Assembly: GCF_007666205.1 (NCBI RefSeq) | Contig: NZ_VDOR01000009.1 | Span: 50,038 to 114,037 of the forward strand | From: Kocuria palustris | GTDB taxonomy: Bacteria; Actinomycetota; Actinomycetes; Actinomycetales; Micrococcaceae | Direction of reading: 5' to 3' | DNA: 64,000 nt | In this document: positions 9,764 through 19,007 of the stretch, in pieces | How positions within the stretch are numbered: position 1 is the first letter of the stretch | How the letters are laid out: each line of letters begins with the position of its first letter | Program-made: the position numbers and the translations under genes | Notes under the pieces: model-generated | Seen by the model: the letters and a program-made list of their open reading frames with translations, nothing else | The model's database searches: none | Told to the model about the DNA's origin: nothing

Positions 9764-10431
9764 GCCGGGGAGCCCGCAGCGGCGAGCACGGGTCGCTGCG
9801 CCTGTTCGGCTGGGCGGTGCTGGCCGCGGGGCTGGTGAGCCTGTGGCTGCTGCCGCTGCCGGCCGCATCCAAGGTCTGGCTCCTGGGCGTCCTCGCCTTC
9901 GCCGGGGTCTTCGTGCTGCTGGAGTCCGGAGCCAAGGGCAAGGCCCTGGCCGCGGTCATGGCGGCCCTGCTGGCCCTGTACCTGGGCCTGAGCCTGCAGC
10001 GCGCATGGATCCTGCTGAGCTCGGACGTGCTGATCTCCCGGCTGCTCGCGATCGGCATGATCATCCTGCCGGTGCTGGGCGTGTGGGCCCTGATCCGGGA
10101 GATCCTCTTCGGCAGCCGGCTCGAGCAGCTGGGCCGCCGCCTGGCCGAGGAGGGCGGCCTGCCGCAGGACCTCCCGCGGCGTCCCAGCGGCCGGATCGTG
10201 CGCGAGGCCGCGGACCGCGACTTCCAGCGCTGGGCGGCCGAGGCCGAGCAGTCCCCGCAGGACTGGCGCAGCTGGTACCGGCTCGGGCTGGCCTACATCG
10301 CCTCGGGCGACACTCCGCGGGCCCGGCGCTGCATGCGCGACGCCGTCGCCCTGTCCCGCGGGCGCACGCCGCGGGGACCCGCGCGCGCCGCCGACGACGA
10401 CTCCGGGACCGGCCGGCAGCAGACGCTGTAG
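9760..10431 (+). CDS. Membrane protein with a C-terminal TPR-like segment, function unknown
   Basis: The product has 223 residues, with hydrophobic segments near 13-31, 36-53, 61-80 and 92-112, then a cytoplasmic tail. The tail segment around residues 150-195 (WYRLGLAYIASGDTPRARR) has the spacing of a single tetratricopeptide-like helix pair. The GTG at 9760 overlaps the dapB stop (GTGA), implying coupled translation, and the TAG stop lies inside the dapA -10 box. A gene sitting between dapB and dapA could be linked to their use or could simply be a passenger. No enzyme motif is visible. Confidence 0.75.
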   Translation: MSRGARSGEHGSLRLFGWAVLAAGLVSLWLLPLPAASKVWLLGVLAFAGVFVLLESGAKGKALAAVMAALLALYLGLSLQRAWILLSSDVLISRLLAIGMIILPVLGVWALIREILFGSRLEQLGRRLAEEGGLPQDLPRRPSGRIVREAADRDFQRWAAEAEQSPQDWRSWYRLGLAYIASGDTPRARRCMRDAVALSRGRTPRGPARAADDDSGTGRQQTL

Positions 10432-10434
10432 GGT
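10429..10434 (+). promoter_or_regulatory. dapA -10 box, leaderless layout
   Basis: TAGGGT ends 6 nt before the dapA ATG, so transcription should begin at or next to the A of the start codon. No ribosome site precedes the ATG. The box overlaps the previous gene's stop codon. Confidence 0.55.
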
Positions 10435-10440
10435 GGGTCC

Positions 10441-11355
10441 ATGACTGCGCACCGCGACAAGCCCCTGTTCGGAACACTGCTCACCGCCATGGTGACCCCG
10501 TTCCGCTCGGACGGGTCCGTGGATCTGGAGTCCACCGCCGCGCTCGCGCAGCGGCTGGTCGACCAGGGCTGCGACGGCCTCGTGGTCGGCGGCACCACCG
10601 GCGAGTACTCGACCATGACCGACGAGGAGCACGAGGCGGTCTTCCGCACCGTGCGCGAGGCGGTCGGCGATCGGGCGGCCCTGGTGGCCGGCGCCGGCTC
10701 GAACGACACGGCGCACACCATGCACCTGTCGGAGGAGGCGCAGAAGGCCGGCATGGACGGGCTGCTGATCGTCACGCCGTACTACAACAAGCCCACCCAG
10801 GCCGGCGTCGTGGCCCACTTCGAGAAGGTCGCCGACTCGGTCGAGCTGCCGATCATGCTCTACGACATCCCGGGGCGCACGGGCATCCCGCTGTCGGCGG
10901 ACACCCTGATCCGCCTGGGCCGCCACGAGCGCATCGTCGCCGTCAAGGACGCCAAGGCGGATCTCACGGAGGCCACCCGCGTGATGGCGGAGTCGGACCT
11001 GCTGTACTACTCGGGCGACGACGGCCTCACCGTCCCCTGGATGGCGATCGGCGCCGTGGGCCTGGTCGGGGTGACCTCGCACGTGGACACCCCGCGCTTC
11101 CGCCGGATGATCGACGCCATGCGCGCCGACGACCTGGCCTCCGCGCGCTCGGCGGCCTACGAGCTCGAGCCGGTGGTCCGCGCGACCATGACGCACGTCC
11201 CGGGCGCCGTGGCGGCCAAGCAGATCCTGCACTGGCAGGGCGTGCTGCCCGGGCACACCGTGCGCCTGCCGTACGTCGAGGCCACGGACACGGAGCTGGC
11301 CGCCATGCGCAGCGATCTGGAGGGCACGGTCGTCGCCTCGAGCGTCGGCCTGTGA
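10441..11355 (+). CDS. dapA: 4-hydroxy-tetrahydrodipicolinate synthase
   Basis: The 304-residue class I aldolase condenses pyruvate with aspartate semialdehyde, the first committed step towards diaminopimelate and lysine. Features: GGTTGEYSTM near residue 44, LIVTPYYNKPTQ near 112-123 with the catalytic tyrosine, and the Schiff-base lysine in IVAVKDAKADL near residue 168. Length matches the family. The ATG at 10441 is preceded by a -10 box only 6 nt away and no Shine-Dalgarno, so the mRNA is probably leaderless. A hairpin terminator follows the gene. Confidence 0.97.
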   Translation: MTAHRDKPLFGTLLTAMVTPFRSDGSVDLESTAALAQRLVDQGCDGLVVGGTTGEYSTMTDEEHEAVFRTVREAVGDRAALVAGAGSNDTAHTMHLSEEAQKAGMDGLLIVTPYYNKPTQAGVVAHFEKVADSVELPIMLYDIPGRTGIPLSADTLIRLGRHERIVAVKDAKADLTEATRVMAESDLLYYSGDDGLTVPWMAIGAVGLVGVTSHVDTPRFRRMIDAMRADDLASARSAAYELEPVVRATMTHVPGAVAAKQILHWQGVLPGHTVRLPYVEATDTELAAMRSDLEGTVVASSVGL

Positions 11356-11361
11356 GCCCTC

Positions 11362-11394
11362 CGGCGTCCTCGCCCCGCGCGGGGGAGGACGCCG
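11362..11394 (+). terminator. dapA terminator hairpin
   Basis: CGGCGTCCT (11362-11370) pairs with AGGACGCCG (11386-11394); inside it CCCC/GGGG forms a second stem. It lies 7 bp after the dapA stop. Confidence 0.6.
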
Positions 11395-11529
11395 CCGGCC
11401 GGCGGGCATGCGCCGGCGCACCGCGCTCCGCAGCGGCCCCGAGCGGCCGACGGAGCGCGGACCCATGATCTGAAGAACGATGGACAACCAGCGCGCAGAG
11501 CGCTGACAACTGCACAGGAAAGGGGTCAC

Positions 11530-13233
11530 ATGGTCCACTGGATCGAAGACCTGAAGGCACCGCCGTCGCTGTCGAAGGACACTCTCCGCGTCACTCCGCT
11601 GGGCGGGCTCGGCGAGGTCGGACGCAACATGACCGTGTTCGAGATCAACGGCCAGCTGCTGATCGTCGACTGCGGCGTGCTCTTCCCCGAGGAGCACCAG
11701 CCGGGCGTGGATCTGATCCTGCCCGACATCTCCCAGATCGAGGACCGCCTCGACGACGTCGTCGCCGTCGTGCTCACGCACGGCCACGAGGACCACATCG
11801 GCGCGATCCCGTACCTGCTCAAGCGCCGCCCGGACATCCCCCTGCTCGGCTCCCAGCTGACCCTGGCCCTCGTCGAGGCCAAGCTGCAGGAGCACCGCAT
11901 CAAGCCGTTCATGCTCACGGTGCGCGAGGGCCAGATCGAGAAGCTGGGCGAGTTCGAGTGCGAGTTCGTCGCCGTGAACCACTCCATCCCCGACGCCCTG
12001 GCCGTGTTCATGCGGACCAAGGCGGGCACCGTCCTGCACACGGGCGACTTCAAGATGGACCAGCTGCCGCTCGACGGCCGCATCACCGACCTGCGCCACT
12101 TCGCCCGCCTGGGCGAGGAGGGCGTCGACCTGTTCATGACGGACTCGACGAACGCCGAGGTGCCGGGCTTCACCCCGACCGAGAAGGACATCGGGCCCGT
12201 CCTCTCGGGCGTCATCGCCAAGTCGACGCAGAAGGTCGTCGTGGCGTCGTTCTCCTCGCACGTCCACCGCGTGCAGCAGGTGCTCGACGCCGCCGTGGCC
12301 GCGAACCGCAAGGTCGTGCTCATGGGCCGGTCGATGGTGCGCAACATGGGCATCGCCGAGGAGCTGGGCTACCTCGACGTCCCCAAGGGCGTGCTGGTCG
12401 ACCAGAAGAAGATCGACAACTACCGCGACGACGAGCTCGTCGTGATGTGCACCGGCTCCCAGGGCGAGCCCATGGCCGCGCTGTCGCGCATGGCCCGGGG
12501 CGATCACCGGGTGCAGCTGCAGGAGGGAGACACCGTCATCCTCGCCTCGTCGCTGATCCCCGGCAACGAGAACTCCGTGTTCCGCATCATCAACAGCCTC
12601 ATGCGCATGGGCGCGAACGTGGTGCACAAGTCGAATGCCAAGGTGCACGTCTCGGGCCACGCCTCGGCCGGCGAGCTGCTGTACTGCTACAACATCGTCG
12701 AGCCCGAGCAGGTCATGCCCGTGCACGGCGAGGTCCGCCACCTCATGGCCAACGGAGAGCTGGCCGAGGCCACGGGCGTCCCGCCGGAGAGCGTCCTGCT
12801 CGCCGAGAACGGGACCAGCGTGGACATGAAGAAGGGCCGCGCCCGCATCGTCGGGGCCCAGGAGATCAAGTTCGTCTACGTCGACGGGTCCTCGGTCGGC
12901 ATGATCACCGAGGACGACCTCCAGGACCGCATCGTGCTGGGGGAGGAGGGCTTCGTCTCGATCGTCCTGGTGATCGACCGGGCCAGGAAGACCGTCGTGA
13001 CCGGCCCGGACATCCATGCCCGCGGCGTGGCCGAGGACGATCGCGTGTTCGACGAGATCACGCCCAAGATCACCTCCGCGATCGAGGACGCCCTGAAGGA
13101 GAAGCGCGAGTACACGACGCATCAGCTCCAGCAGACGGTGCGCCGCACGATCGGACCGTGGGTCGGGCGCAAGCTGCGCCGCAAGCCCATGATCGTGCCG
13201 GTCGTGCTCGAGAGCGACGACAAGCGCAGCTGA
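11530..13233 (+). CDS. rnj: Ribonuclease J
   Basis: The 567-residue metallo-beta-lactamase/beta-CASP ribonuclease processes and degrades mRNA and matures rRNA with endo- and 5' exonuclease activity. The zinc motif HGHEDHIG lies near residues 83-90; HTGDFKMD, the beta-CASP segment with [10 protein letters not shown], and the HVSGHAS motif follow; the C-terminal RNase J domain ends in [24 protein letters not shown] (11515-11524) precedes the ATG by 5 nt. It sits downstream of dapA and upstream of ftsK, a usual actinobacterial arrangement. Together with pnp this gives two RNA-decay enzymes in 9 kb. Confidence 0.96.
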   Translation: MVHWIEDLKAPPSLSKDTLRVTPLGGLGEVGRNMTVFEINGQLLIVDCGVLFPEEHQPGVDLILPDISQIEDRLDDVVAVVLTHGHEDHIGAIPYLLKRRPDIPLLGSQLTLALVEAKLQEHRIKPFMLTVREGQIEKLGEFECEFVAVNHSIPDALAVFMRTKAGTVLHTGDFKMDQLPLDGRITDLRHFARLGEEGVDLFMTDSTNAEVPGFTPTEKDIGPVLSGVIAKSTQKVVVASFSSHVHRVQQVLDAAVAANRKVVLMGRSMVRNMGIAEELGYLDVPKGVLVDQKKIDNYRDDELVVMCTGSQGEPMAALSRMARGDHRVQLQEGDTVILASSLIPGNENSVFRIINSLMRMGANVVHKSNAKVHVSGHASAGELLYCYNIVEPEQVMPVHGEVRHLMANGELAEATGVPPESVLLAENGTSVDMKKGRARIVGAQEIKFVYVDGSSVGMITEDDLQDRIVLGEEGFVSIVLVIDRARKTVVTGPDIHARGVAEDDRVFDEITPKITSAIEDALKEKREYTTHQLQQTVRRTIGPWVGRKLRRKPMIVPVVLESDDKRS

Positions 13234-13274
13234 CCGGCTCCCGCGGCCGCGGTCCCCACCGCGGACCCGCATCC

Positions 13275-13315
13275 CGACGGCGGCCCGCAGGCTTCGTGCC
13301 TGCGGGCCGCCGTCG
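13275..13315 (+). terminator. rnj terminator, 18-bp perfect stem
   Basis: Arms 13275-13292 and 13298-13315 are perfectly complementary around the loop TTCGT. It separates rnj from the ftsK promoter. Confidence 0.75.
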
Positions 13316-13368
13316 TCCGTCCGGTCCGTGCGGCCTGCCGCGCCCCGGGGGCCGACGGAGGCGTCGAC

Positions 13369-13374
13369 TACCCT
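13369..13374 (+). promoter_or_regulatory. ftsK -10 box, leaderless layout
   Basis: TACCCT ends 7 nt before the ftsK ATG and no ribosome site is present, indicating a leaderless transcript. No clear -35 element. Confidence 0.5.
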
Positions 13375-13381
13375 GGGCCCC

Positions 13382-16300
13382 ATGGCGACTCGAACTTCCC
13401 CCGCCCGCAAGGGCGCATCGACGCCGCGCGGCTCTGGCTCCAAGGCCAGGGGCGGATCCGCCAGGACCCCCCGCGCCTCGTCCTCCAGCTCGCGCTCCTC
13501 AGGCCCCGGAGCCGGCGAGCGCATCATCGACGCATTGCTCGGCCTCTGGCTGTGGTGCGCTCATCTCGTCGGCGGGGCGGTGCGCCGCATCGGCACCGTG
13601 CGCACCGACATGGAGCCGGAGGATCGCCGCGACGGAGGCGCCCTGGTCCTGCTGTGCCTGGCCGTCCTGGTCGCGGTCGTGGAGTGGTGGAGCCTCCAGG
13701 ACGCGGGCATCGCCGTCGTGAGCCCTGCCGCCGCCGGGCTGCACACCGTGGTCGCGGGCCTGATCGGCTGGGCCGCGCTCGTCCTCCCGCTGGCGCTCGG
13801 CGGCTTCGCCCTGCGCATCTTCCGCCGCCCGGTCCCGACGCCGCCGAACAACCGCATCGCCCTGGGCCTGAGCCTGGCCGTGCTGGCCGCGAGCGGGATC
13901 GCCCACGTGCTCGGCGGCTCCCCGGGCGTCACCGGCTCGTTCGAGGCCCGTCTCACCGCCGGCGGGGCGATCGGCTACCTGGTCGCCGGCCCGCTCGGCG
14001 GCGTCGTGACCCCGATCGGGGCGGCCGTCGTGTGCGCCCTGGTGCTGCTGCTGTGCGTGCTCATCGTCACGGGGACCCCGCTGTCGCAGATCGGCCCGCG
14101 CCTGGCGGCCGCGTGGCGCACCCTCGTGGGCGACACCGAGCGCTCCCGCGGCACCGATCTCTCGGCCGAGGAGCACGACCGCTCGTATCTCACCGACCGC
14201 GAGCCGCGCCGCGAGGACCGGGCGGCCCGCCGAGCGCGCAGGCGCCAGGAGAAGAAGGAGGCCCAGCGCCGCGCCGAGCTCGACTCCTACCACGGCGACG
14301 AGGCCTTCGAGACGGCCGTGGTGGCCGACGACGCCGTCACGGGCGAGGTCCCGGTCCAGCCCGCCCCGCGCCGGGGATCCCGCCGCGGCGGCTCCCGCGG
14401 CGCGGAGGAGACCCTCGTCTACGACGTCGAGTCCGGCCCCGGGGCCGGCTCCGCAGAGGCGGAGGCGGAGGGGAGGCCCGCCTCGTCCGGGGCCGAGCAC
14501 GGCGGGCCCCGCCCGGGGCAGAAGCGCCCCACCCGCGATCAGCAGGCGGCCCGGCAGCTGCGACGGGAGCAGGGCCTCGAGCCCGAGGGCGCGGGGGCGA
14601 CCGCCGCGACGGCCTCGGACACCGCGGCCGGCTCCGGGTCCTCCGCGCTCGTGGACGACTGGGGGACCGACGCGCCGGAGACGGCAGTGCGCCGGGCCGA
14701 GACCCCGGCCGAGCCGATCCCCGCGCGCACCGAGCAGCTGCAGCTCGAGGGCGATGTGGCCTACAGCCTGCCCGATCCCTCGTCGCTGGTCCTGGGGCCG
14801 CCGTCGAAGGAGCGCTCCGAGGCCAACGACGCCGTCGTGGCGGCGCTGACGAGCGTGCTCGAGCAGTTCAAGGTCGATGCCGAGGTCACGGGCTTCTCCC
14901 GCGGCCCCACGGTCACCCGCTACGAGATCGAGCTGGGCGCCGGGACCAAGGTCGAGCGCGTCACGGCGCTGTCCAAGAACATCTCCTACGCGGTGGCCTC
15001 GGCCGACGTCCGCATCCTCTCGCCCATCCCGGGCAAGTCCGCGATCGGCATCGAGATCCCCAACACCGACCGGGAGACGGTCGCGCTGGGCGACGTCCTG
15101 CGCTCGCAGGCCGCGCGCAAGAACGACCACCCGATGGTCATGGGCGTGGGCAAGGACGTCGAGGGCGGCTTCGTCGTGGCGAACCTGGCCAAGATGCCGC
15201 ACATGCTCGTGGCCGGTGCGACCGGCGCCGGCAAGTCGTCGTTCGTGAACTCGATGATCGTCTCGCTGCTCATGCGCGCGACCCCCGACGAGGTCCGCCT
15301 GGTCATGGTCGACCCCAAGCGCGTGGAGCTGACGGCGTACGAGGGGGTTCCGCACCTGATCACCCCGATCATCACGAACCCCAAGAAGGCCGCCGAGGCC
15401 CTGCAGTGGGTCGTGCGCGAGATGGACGCCCGCTACGACGACCTGTCGCACTACGGCTACAAGCACATCGACGACTTCAACAAGGGCGTGCGGGCCGGCA
15501 AGGTCCAGCCCGAGCCGGGCTCCAAGCGCGTGATCCGGCCGTACCCGTACCTGCTGGTGATCGTCGACGAGCTCGCGGACCTCATGATGGTCGCTCCGCG
15601 CGACGTCGAGGACTCGGTCGTGCGCATCACGCAGCTGGCGCGCGCCGCCGGCATCCACCTGGTGCTGGCCACCCAGCGCCCGTCGGTCGACGTGGTCACC
15701 GGCCTGATCAAGGCCAACGTGCCCTCTCGGATGGCCTTCGCGACCTCGTCGGTCACGGACTCCCGGGTGGTGCTGGACCAGCCCGGCGCGGAGAAGCTGA
15801 TCGGCCAGGGCGACGCCCTGTTCCTGCCCATGGGCGCGTCCAAGCCCATGCGCGTGCAGGGCGCGTGGGTCGCGGAGTCGGAGATCCACGACGTCGTCGA
15901 GCACGTGAAGTCGCAGATGAAGGCGCACTATCGCGACGACGTCATCCAGGAGCAGCCCAAGAAGCAGATCGACGAGGACATCGGCGACGACCTCGACGTC
16001 CTGCTGCAGGCGGTCGAGCTCGTGGTCACGACGCAGTTCGGCTCCACCTCCATGCTGCAGCGCAAGCTGCGCGTGGGCTTCGCCAAGGCCGGGCGGCTCA
16101 TGGATCTCATGGAGTCCCGCGGGGTCGTCGGGCCCTCCGAGGGCTCCAAGGCCCGCGACGTGCTCGTGGGCCCGGACGATCTGGCCGCTACGCTGGCGGT
16201 CATCCGCGGCGAGGACCCGCCGACCGCCGCGGAGCCGGCGCCGGCCGCCGAGCATCAGGGCACGGGCGGCTCGGGCGCCGTGGCCGCCTCGGGCGCCGAT

Positions 16301-16396
16301 GCGCTCGAGGACTCGTACGCCCAGCCGGCCGCCGAGCACCACGACGACGCGGACGAGGACTCGAGCCAGGACGCCTGGCAGCTCACCGGCCGCTGA
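13382..16396 (+). CDS. ftsK: DNA translocase FtsK/SpoIIIE family
   Basis: The 1004-residue ATP-driven DNA pump acts at the division septum in chromosome segregation. Order: a basic Ser/Arg-rich N-terminus, about four TM segments between residues 50 and 240, a long charged low-complexity linker (about 250-470), the motor with Walker [10 protein letters not shown] near 612 and the [11 protein letters not shown]alker B, and a C-terminal gamma winged helix ([17 protein letters not shown] near 881) that reads FtsK-orienting sequences. The ATG at 13382 was preferred to one 18 codons upstream because the -10 box at 13369 would otherwise lie inside the coding region. A Ser/Glu/Asp-rich tail ends the protein. 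Confidence 0.95.
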   Translation: MATRTSPARKGASTPRGSGSKARGGSARTPRASSSSSRSSGPGAGERIIDALLGLWLWCAHLVGGAVRRIGTVRTDMEPEDRRDGGALVLLCLAVLVAVVEWWSLQDAGIAVVSPAAAGLHTVVAGLIGWAALVLPLALGGFALRIFRRPVPTPPNNRIALGLSLAVLAASGIAHVLGGSPGVTGSFEARLTAGGAIGYLVAGPLGGVVTPIGAAVVCALVLLLCVLIVTGTPLSQIGPRLAAAWRTLVGDTERSRGTDLSAEEHDRSYLTDREPRREDRAARRARRRQEKKEAQRRAELDSYHGDEAFETAVVADDAVTGEVPVQPAPRRGSRRGGSRGAEETLVYDVESGPGAGSAEAEAEGRPASSGAEHGGPRPGQKRPTRDQQAARQLRREQGLEPEGAGATAATASDTAAGSGSSALVDDWGTDAPETAVRRAETPAEPIPARTEQLQLEGDVAYSLPDPSSLVLGPPSKERSEANDAVVAALTSVLEQFKVDAEVTGFSRGPTVTRYEIELGAGTKVERVTALSKNISYAVASADVRILSPIPGKSAIGIEIPNTDRETVALGDVLRSQAARKNDHPMVMGVGKDVEGGFVVANLAKMPHMLVAGATGAGKSSFVNSMIVSLLMRATPDEVRLVMVDPKRVELTAYEGVPHLITPIITNPKKAAEALQWVVREMDARYDDLSHYGYKHIDDFNKGVRAGKVQPEPGSKRVIRPYPYLLVIVDELADLMMVAPRDVEDSVVRITQLARAAGIHLVLATQRPSVDVVTGLIKANVPSRMAFATSSVTDSRVVLDQPGAEKLIGQGDALFLPMGASKPMRVQGAWVAESEIHDVVEHVKSQMKAHYRDDVIQEQPKKQIDEDIGDDLDVLLQAVELVVTTQFGSTSMLQRKLRVGFAKAGRLMDLMESRGVVGPSEGSKARDVLVGPDDLAATLAVIRGEDPPTAAEPAPAAEHQGTGGSGAVAASGADALEDSYAQPAAEHHDDADEDSSQDAWQLTGR

Positions 16397-16508
16397 ACCG
16401 GGCCGGCGCGTCCGGCCCGCACGGCCGCGGCCCGGAGCCTCCGGGGCCCGGGGAGCAGGATCCGACCACAGCAGCGGCCGCGCAGGACCGCAGGACAGGA
16501 GCATCTCG

Positions 16509-17144
16509 ATGACGGCACAGGCTGAGGCCGGGCAGGTTCCGGCACCCTCCAACTGGAACCTCCCGAACGCGCTGACCGCGCTGCGGATCCTCCTGGTCCC
16601 GGTGTTCGTGCGGTTCGCCGTGCTCGGGGGCTCCTTCGGCGAGCAGTCGCCGGCCTGGCGCTGGGCGGCGGTCGGGGTGTTCGCCCTGGCGATGCTCACC
16701 GACAAGCTCGACGGCGACATCGCCCGGGCCCGCGGGCTGATCACCTCGTTCGGCAAGATCGCCGACCCGATCGCCGACAAGCTGCTCACCGGGGCGGCCT
16801 TCATCGTCCTGTCGGCCATGGGGGAGCTGTGGTGGTGGGTCACGATCCTGATCCTGGTCCGCGAATGGGGCATCACGGTCATGCGCTTCGGGGTCATCCG
16901 CTACGGCGTCATGGCCGCCTCCAAGGGCGGCAAGCTCAAGACGGTCCTGCAGACCGTCGCCCTGCTCTTCCTGCTGATCCCGCTCGCGCCCGTGGTCGGC
17001 GGCTGGTGGCCCTGGATCGGGTGGTTCTTCATGGCGCTGGCCACGATCGTGACCGTCGTGACGGGCCTCGACTACGTCGTCAAGGCCTATCAGCTGCGCC
17101 GCGACTCGATCGCCGCCGGGCGCCCGGTGGACAACAGCCGGTGA
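16509..17144 (+). CDS. pgsA: CDP-diacylglycerol-glycerol-3-phosphate 3-phosphatidyltransferase
   Basis: The 211-residue integral membrane enzyme makes phosphatidylglycerol phosphate. The CDP-alcohol phosphotransferase signature is present as DKLDGDIARARG followed by GKIADPIADK, at residues about 65-91. Several TM segments surround it (near 22-40, 48-62, 92-115, 140-165, 170-195). GGAG of CAGGAG (16496-16501) lies about 8 nt before the ATG. The gene follows ftsK closely and overlaps cinA by 4 bp (GTGA), the common actinobacterial order ftsK-pgsA-cinA-clgR-recA. Paralogues of this family make other phospholipids, but the order favours PgsA. Confidence 0.92.
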   Translation: MTAQAEAGQVPAPSNWNLPNALTALRILLVPVFVRFAVLGGSFGEQSPAWRWAAVGVFALAMLTDKLDGDIARARGLITSFGKIADPIADKLLTGAAFIVLSAMGELWWWVTILILVREWGITVMRFGVIRYGVMAASKGGKLKTVLQTVALLFLLIPLAPVVGGWWPWIGWFFMALATIVTVVTGLDYVVKAYQLRRDSIAAGRPVDNSR

Positions 17145-17662
17145 GCGGGCGCGACGACGGCGCCCGCGCGCCCGAGGAGGCGAGCACGACCGAGCTCGCG
17201 GCGGAGGTGATCCGGCAGGCGCGGCAGGCCGGGCTGAGCCTGGGCACGGCCGAGTCGCTGACCGGGGGCGCGCTCGCGGCGGCGCTGGCCTCCGTCCCGG
17301 GGGCCTCGGCGGTCTTCGAGGGCGCCGTGGTCTCCTATTCGCACGCGGTCAAGCAGCGCGTCCTCGGCGTCGATGCGCAGCTGCTGGCGCGCACGGGTGC
17401 CGTCGACGCCGAGGTGGCTCGTGCCATGGCCCGCGGGGCCCTGACCGCGCTGGGGGTCGACGCGGCCGTGTCCACGACGGGCGTGGCGGGGCCCGAGCCG
17501 CACGACGGCCGGCCGGTGGGGACCGTCTGGCTCGGGATCGCCGCCCCCGGAGGCGCGGAGGCGCAGCTGCTGCACCTCGACGGCGACCGCGAGCAGATCC
17601 GGCGGGCCAGCGTGCGCGCCGCGCTCGAGCTGGCCGCCGGGGTCCTTGCCCGTTCCCAGTGA
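17141..17662 (+). CDS. cinA: CinA-type nicotinamide-nucleotide amidase (PncC domain only)
   Basis: The 173-residue product corresponds to the C-terminal CinA domain without the N-terminal MoeA-like part. It shows [14 protein letters not shown] near residue 28-42, [14 protein letters not shown], and [19 protein letters not shown] near 113-131. The family deamidates NMN in NAD recycling, and the gene is historically called competence/damage-inducible. The GTG at 17141 overlaps the pgsA stop. Single-domain CinA next to pgsA and upstream of recA is normal in actinobacteria. Confidence 0.9.
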   Translation: MSGRDDGARAPEEASTTELAAEVIRQARQAGLSLGTAESLTGGALAAALASVPGASAVFEGAVVSYSHAVKQRVLGVDAQLLARTGAVDAEVARAMARGALTALGVDAAVSTTGVAGPEPHDGRPVGTVWLGIAAPGGAEAQLLHLDGDREQIRRASVRAALELAAGVLARSQ

Positions 17663-17867
17663 ACTCCTAGGCGCGGACCCGGCACGGTCGGAACAATGGC
17701 CCTGCGGCGGGAGTTCTACTCGTCGAAGGCCCACAGAGGGCCGCCGGGCCCGGTCATCGACCGGTTCGGACAACGCGGAGCAGCAGTGCTCCGCACGACC
17801 GAGGAGCCACATCATCACCAACACCAAGACCCCTGTGTCCGTCAACGGGATCATCCGGTGGAAGGAC

Positions 17868-18230
17868 ATGGACCAGAACTCGGCCCCGGACTCCGCCGAT
17901 GCGCAGTCCAAGCCCGTCGTCCTGCGTCAGGAGATCGGTGAGGTCCTGCGTTCGGTCCGCCAGAGGCAGGGCCGCACGCTGCGCGAGGTCTCGCATTCCG
18001 CGCGCGTCTCGCTGGGCTACCTGAGCGAGGTGGAGCGCGGGCAGAAGGAGGCCTCCTCCGAGCTGCTCGCCTCGATCTGCGCCGCGCTCGACGTCCCCGT
18101 CTCCGCCATGCTGCGCGAGGTCGCGGACCGCATCGCGGAGCTCGAGGGCAACTTCGCCCCCGACACCGTCCCGGAGGAGCTGCACGAGGAGTTCGGCTCG
18201 AGCTTCGCCGGCACCGCATCGGCCTCCTGA
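17868..18230 (+). CDS. clgR: ClgR-type XRE family transcriptional regulator
   Basis: From ATG 17868 the product has 120 residues with a helix-turn-helix: [15 protein letters not shown] start ([19 protein letters not shown]), then [21 protein letters not shown] as the recognition helix region. This is nearly invariant in ClgR, the activator of clp protease and other stress genes. The start is uncertain. The frame continues upstream as [11 protein letters not shown], and a strong GAGGAG at 17801-17806 precedes two ATC codons (17811, 17814) but no ATG/GTG, so translation may begin there; GTG 17835 is another option. A terminator follows. Confidence 0.85.
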   Translation: MDQNSAPDSADAQSKPVVLRQEIGEVLRSVRQRQGRTLREVSHSARVSLGYLSEVERGQKEASSELLASICAALDVPVSAMLREVADRIAELEGNFAPDTVPEELHEEFGSSFAGTASAS

Positions 18231-18276
18231 GCCGACCCGTTCCGCGGCGACCGTCCGTCGCCGCCCCAGACCACCT

Positions 18277-18311
18277 GCAGGGCCCGATGCCGCCTCGGCA
18301 TCGGGCCCTGC
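18277..18311 (+). terminator. clgR terminator hairpin
   Basis: Perfect 16-nt arms at 18277-18292 and 18296-18311 around CCT, 46 bp after the clgR stop. Confidence 0.7.
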
Positions 18312-18377
18312 GCCGTCCAGGGGCCCGTTCCCGGCCCCGGTCCGATCACGTCCAGGAAGCCCAGGAAGAGGTGCCGC

Positions 18378-18599
18378 GTGCGCGTCAGCAGGTTCAACGA
18401 GATGGTCGCCCACGAGTTCGGCTCCGCCCAGGGCAGGATCCTGGTCCGCGACACCGTGCTGGGGGAGCTCGGCCACCGCACGGCCGAGCAGGCGCTGGCC
18501 GAGGGCGCCGAGCCCAAGGACGTCTGGTTCGCCCTGTGCCGGGCGCAGGAGGTCCCGGAGCACCGGCAGTGGGGGCCGGACCGCGAGCCGCGCCGCTAG
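18378..18599 (+). CDS. DUF3046 family protein
   Basis: The 73-residue product matches the DUF3046 pattern: RVSRFNEMVAHEFG at the start, a conserved LVRDTVLGELGHRTAEQAL centre and PKDVWFALCRAQEVP near the end. The function of this small actinobacterial family is unknown; it regularly sits between clgR and recA, as here. AGGAAGAGG at 18363-18371 precedes the GTG at 18378 by 6 nt. The protein is soluble, without TM segment or signal peptide. Confidence 0.85.
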   Translation: MRVSRFNEMVAHEFGSAQGRILVRDTVLGELGHRTAEQALAEGAEPKDVWFALCRAQEVPEHRQWGPDREPRR

Positions 18600-18744
18600 C
18601 GGCGGCGCCGACGGGCGCAGATGGCGACGCCGGGCCGACGGGATGCGCTCGGGCATGGGGAGGGGCGGTCCATCCGGGCCGTGCACCCCGAGGGGCCCGG
18701 CGGCGCGCGGCGCAGCTGCCGTCGACACGCGGGCCGCGACCTCT

Positions 18745-18772
18745 TCGAAGCTGTGTTCGATGCGGGTAACGT
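18745..18772 (+). promoter_or_regulatory. SOS (LexA) box and -10 of distal recA promoter
   Basis: TCGAAGCTGTGTTCGA at 18745-18760 matches 14 of 16 positions of the actinobacterial/Bacillus LexA consensus TCGAACRNRYGTTYGA. TAACGT at 18767-18772 is a good -10, so bound LexA would cover the -35 region. Confidence 0.7.
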
Positions 18773-18916
18773 GGGTCGAGTGCCGGGATCGCCGGCGTCC
18801 GTCGTCGCCCCGAGGGCTGCCGCGGCGGTCCGAGGATCCCGGGCGGAAGACTCCACAGCCGCCGGCAGCCGGCGCCTCCGGGCGATCGCCCAGCAGCCCT
18901 CCCGGTCCGTCTTGTG

Positions 18917-18939
18917 CTGTCGGACCCCGTCCATACGTT
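18917..18939 (+). promoter_or_regulatory. Second recA promoter, RecA-NDp (PafBC-type)-like
   Basis: CTGTCGGAC, 8 nt, then TACGTT. The mycobacterial LexA-independent DNA-damage promoter has TTGTCRGTG-N8-TANNNT; the core TGTCGG, the 8-nt spacing and TANNNT agree, three edge bases do not. Its position nearer the start than the SOS box also matches the mycobacterial recA layout. Confidence 0.4.
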
Positions 18940-19007
18940 GGTGCGCAGCAGCACCGGCGAGCCCCTCCTGACAGCGGGCCCGCCCCACGACCCACGCGAG
19001 GTGAATG

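Larger units (their letters stand above)
18600..19007. other. recA upstream region, no gene seen
   Basis: This 408-bp gap holds no open frame I can support. It contains a LexA-like box with a -10 (18745-18772) and a second, RecA-NDp-like promoter (18917-18939), described separately. The first 140 bp show nothing identifiable. Confidence 0.6.

Noticed and set aside
13499..16897. Very long open frame on the minus strand opposite ftsK and pgsA
   Set aside because: It mirrors the GC-rich third-position bias of ftsK/pgsA, encodes a repetitive His/Arg/Ala/Gly sequence without motifs, and crosses well-supported genes. The same applies to minus-strand frames opposite pheT, hflX, argG and rnj.
18277..18311. 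Palindrome after clgR considered as an operator
   Set aside because: The 16-bp perfect stem 46 bp after a stop, with no nearby promoter elements, is better explained as a terminator.
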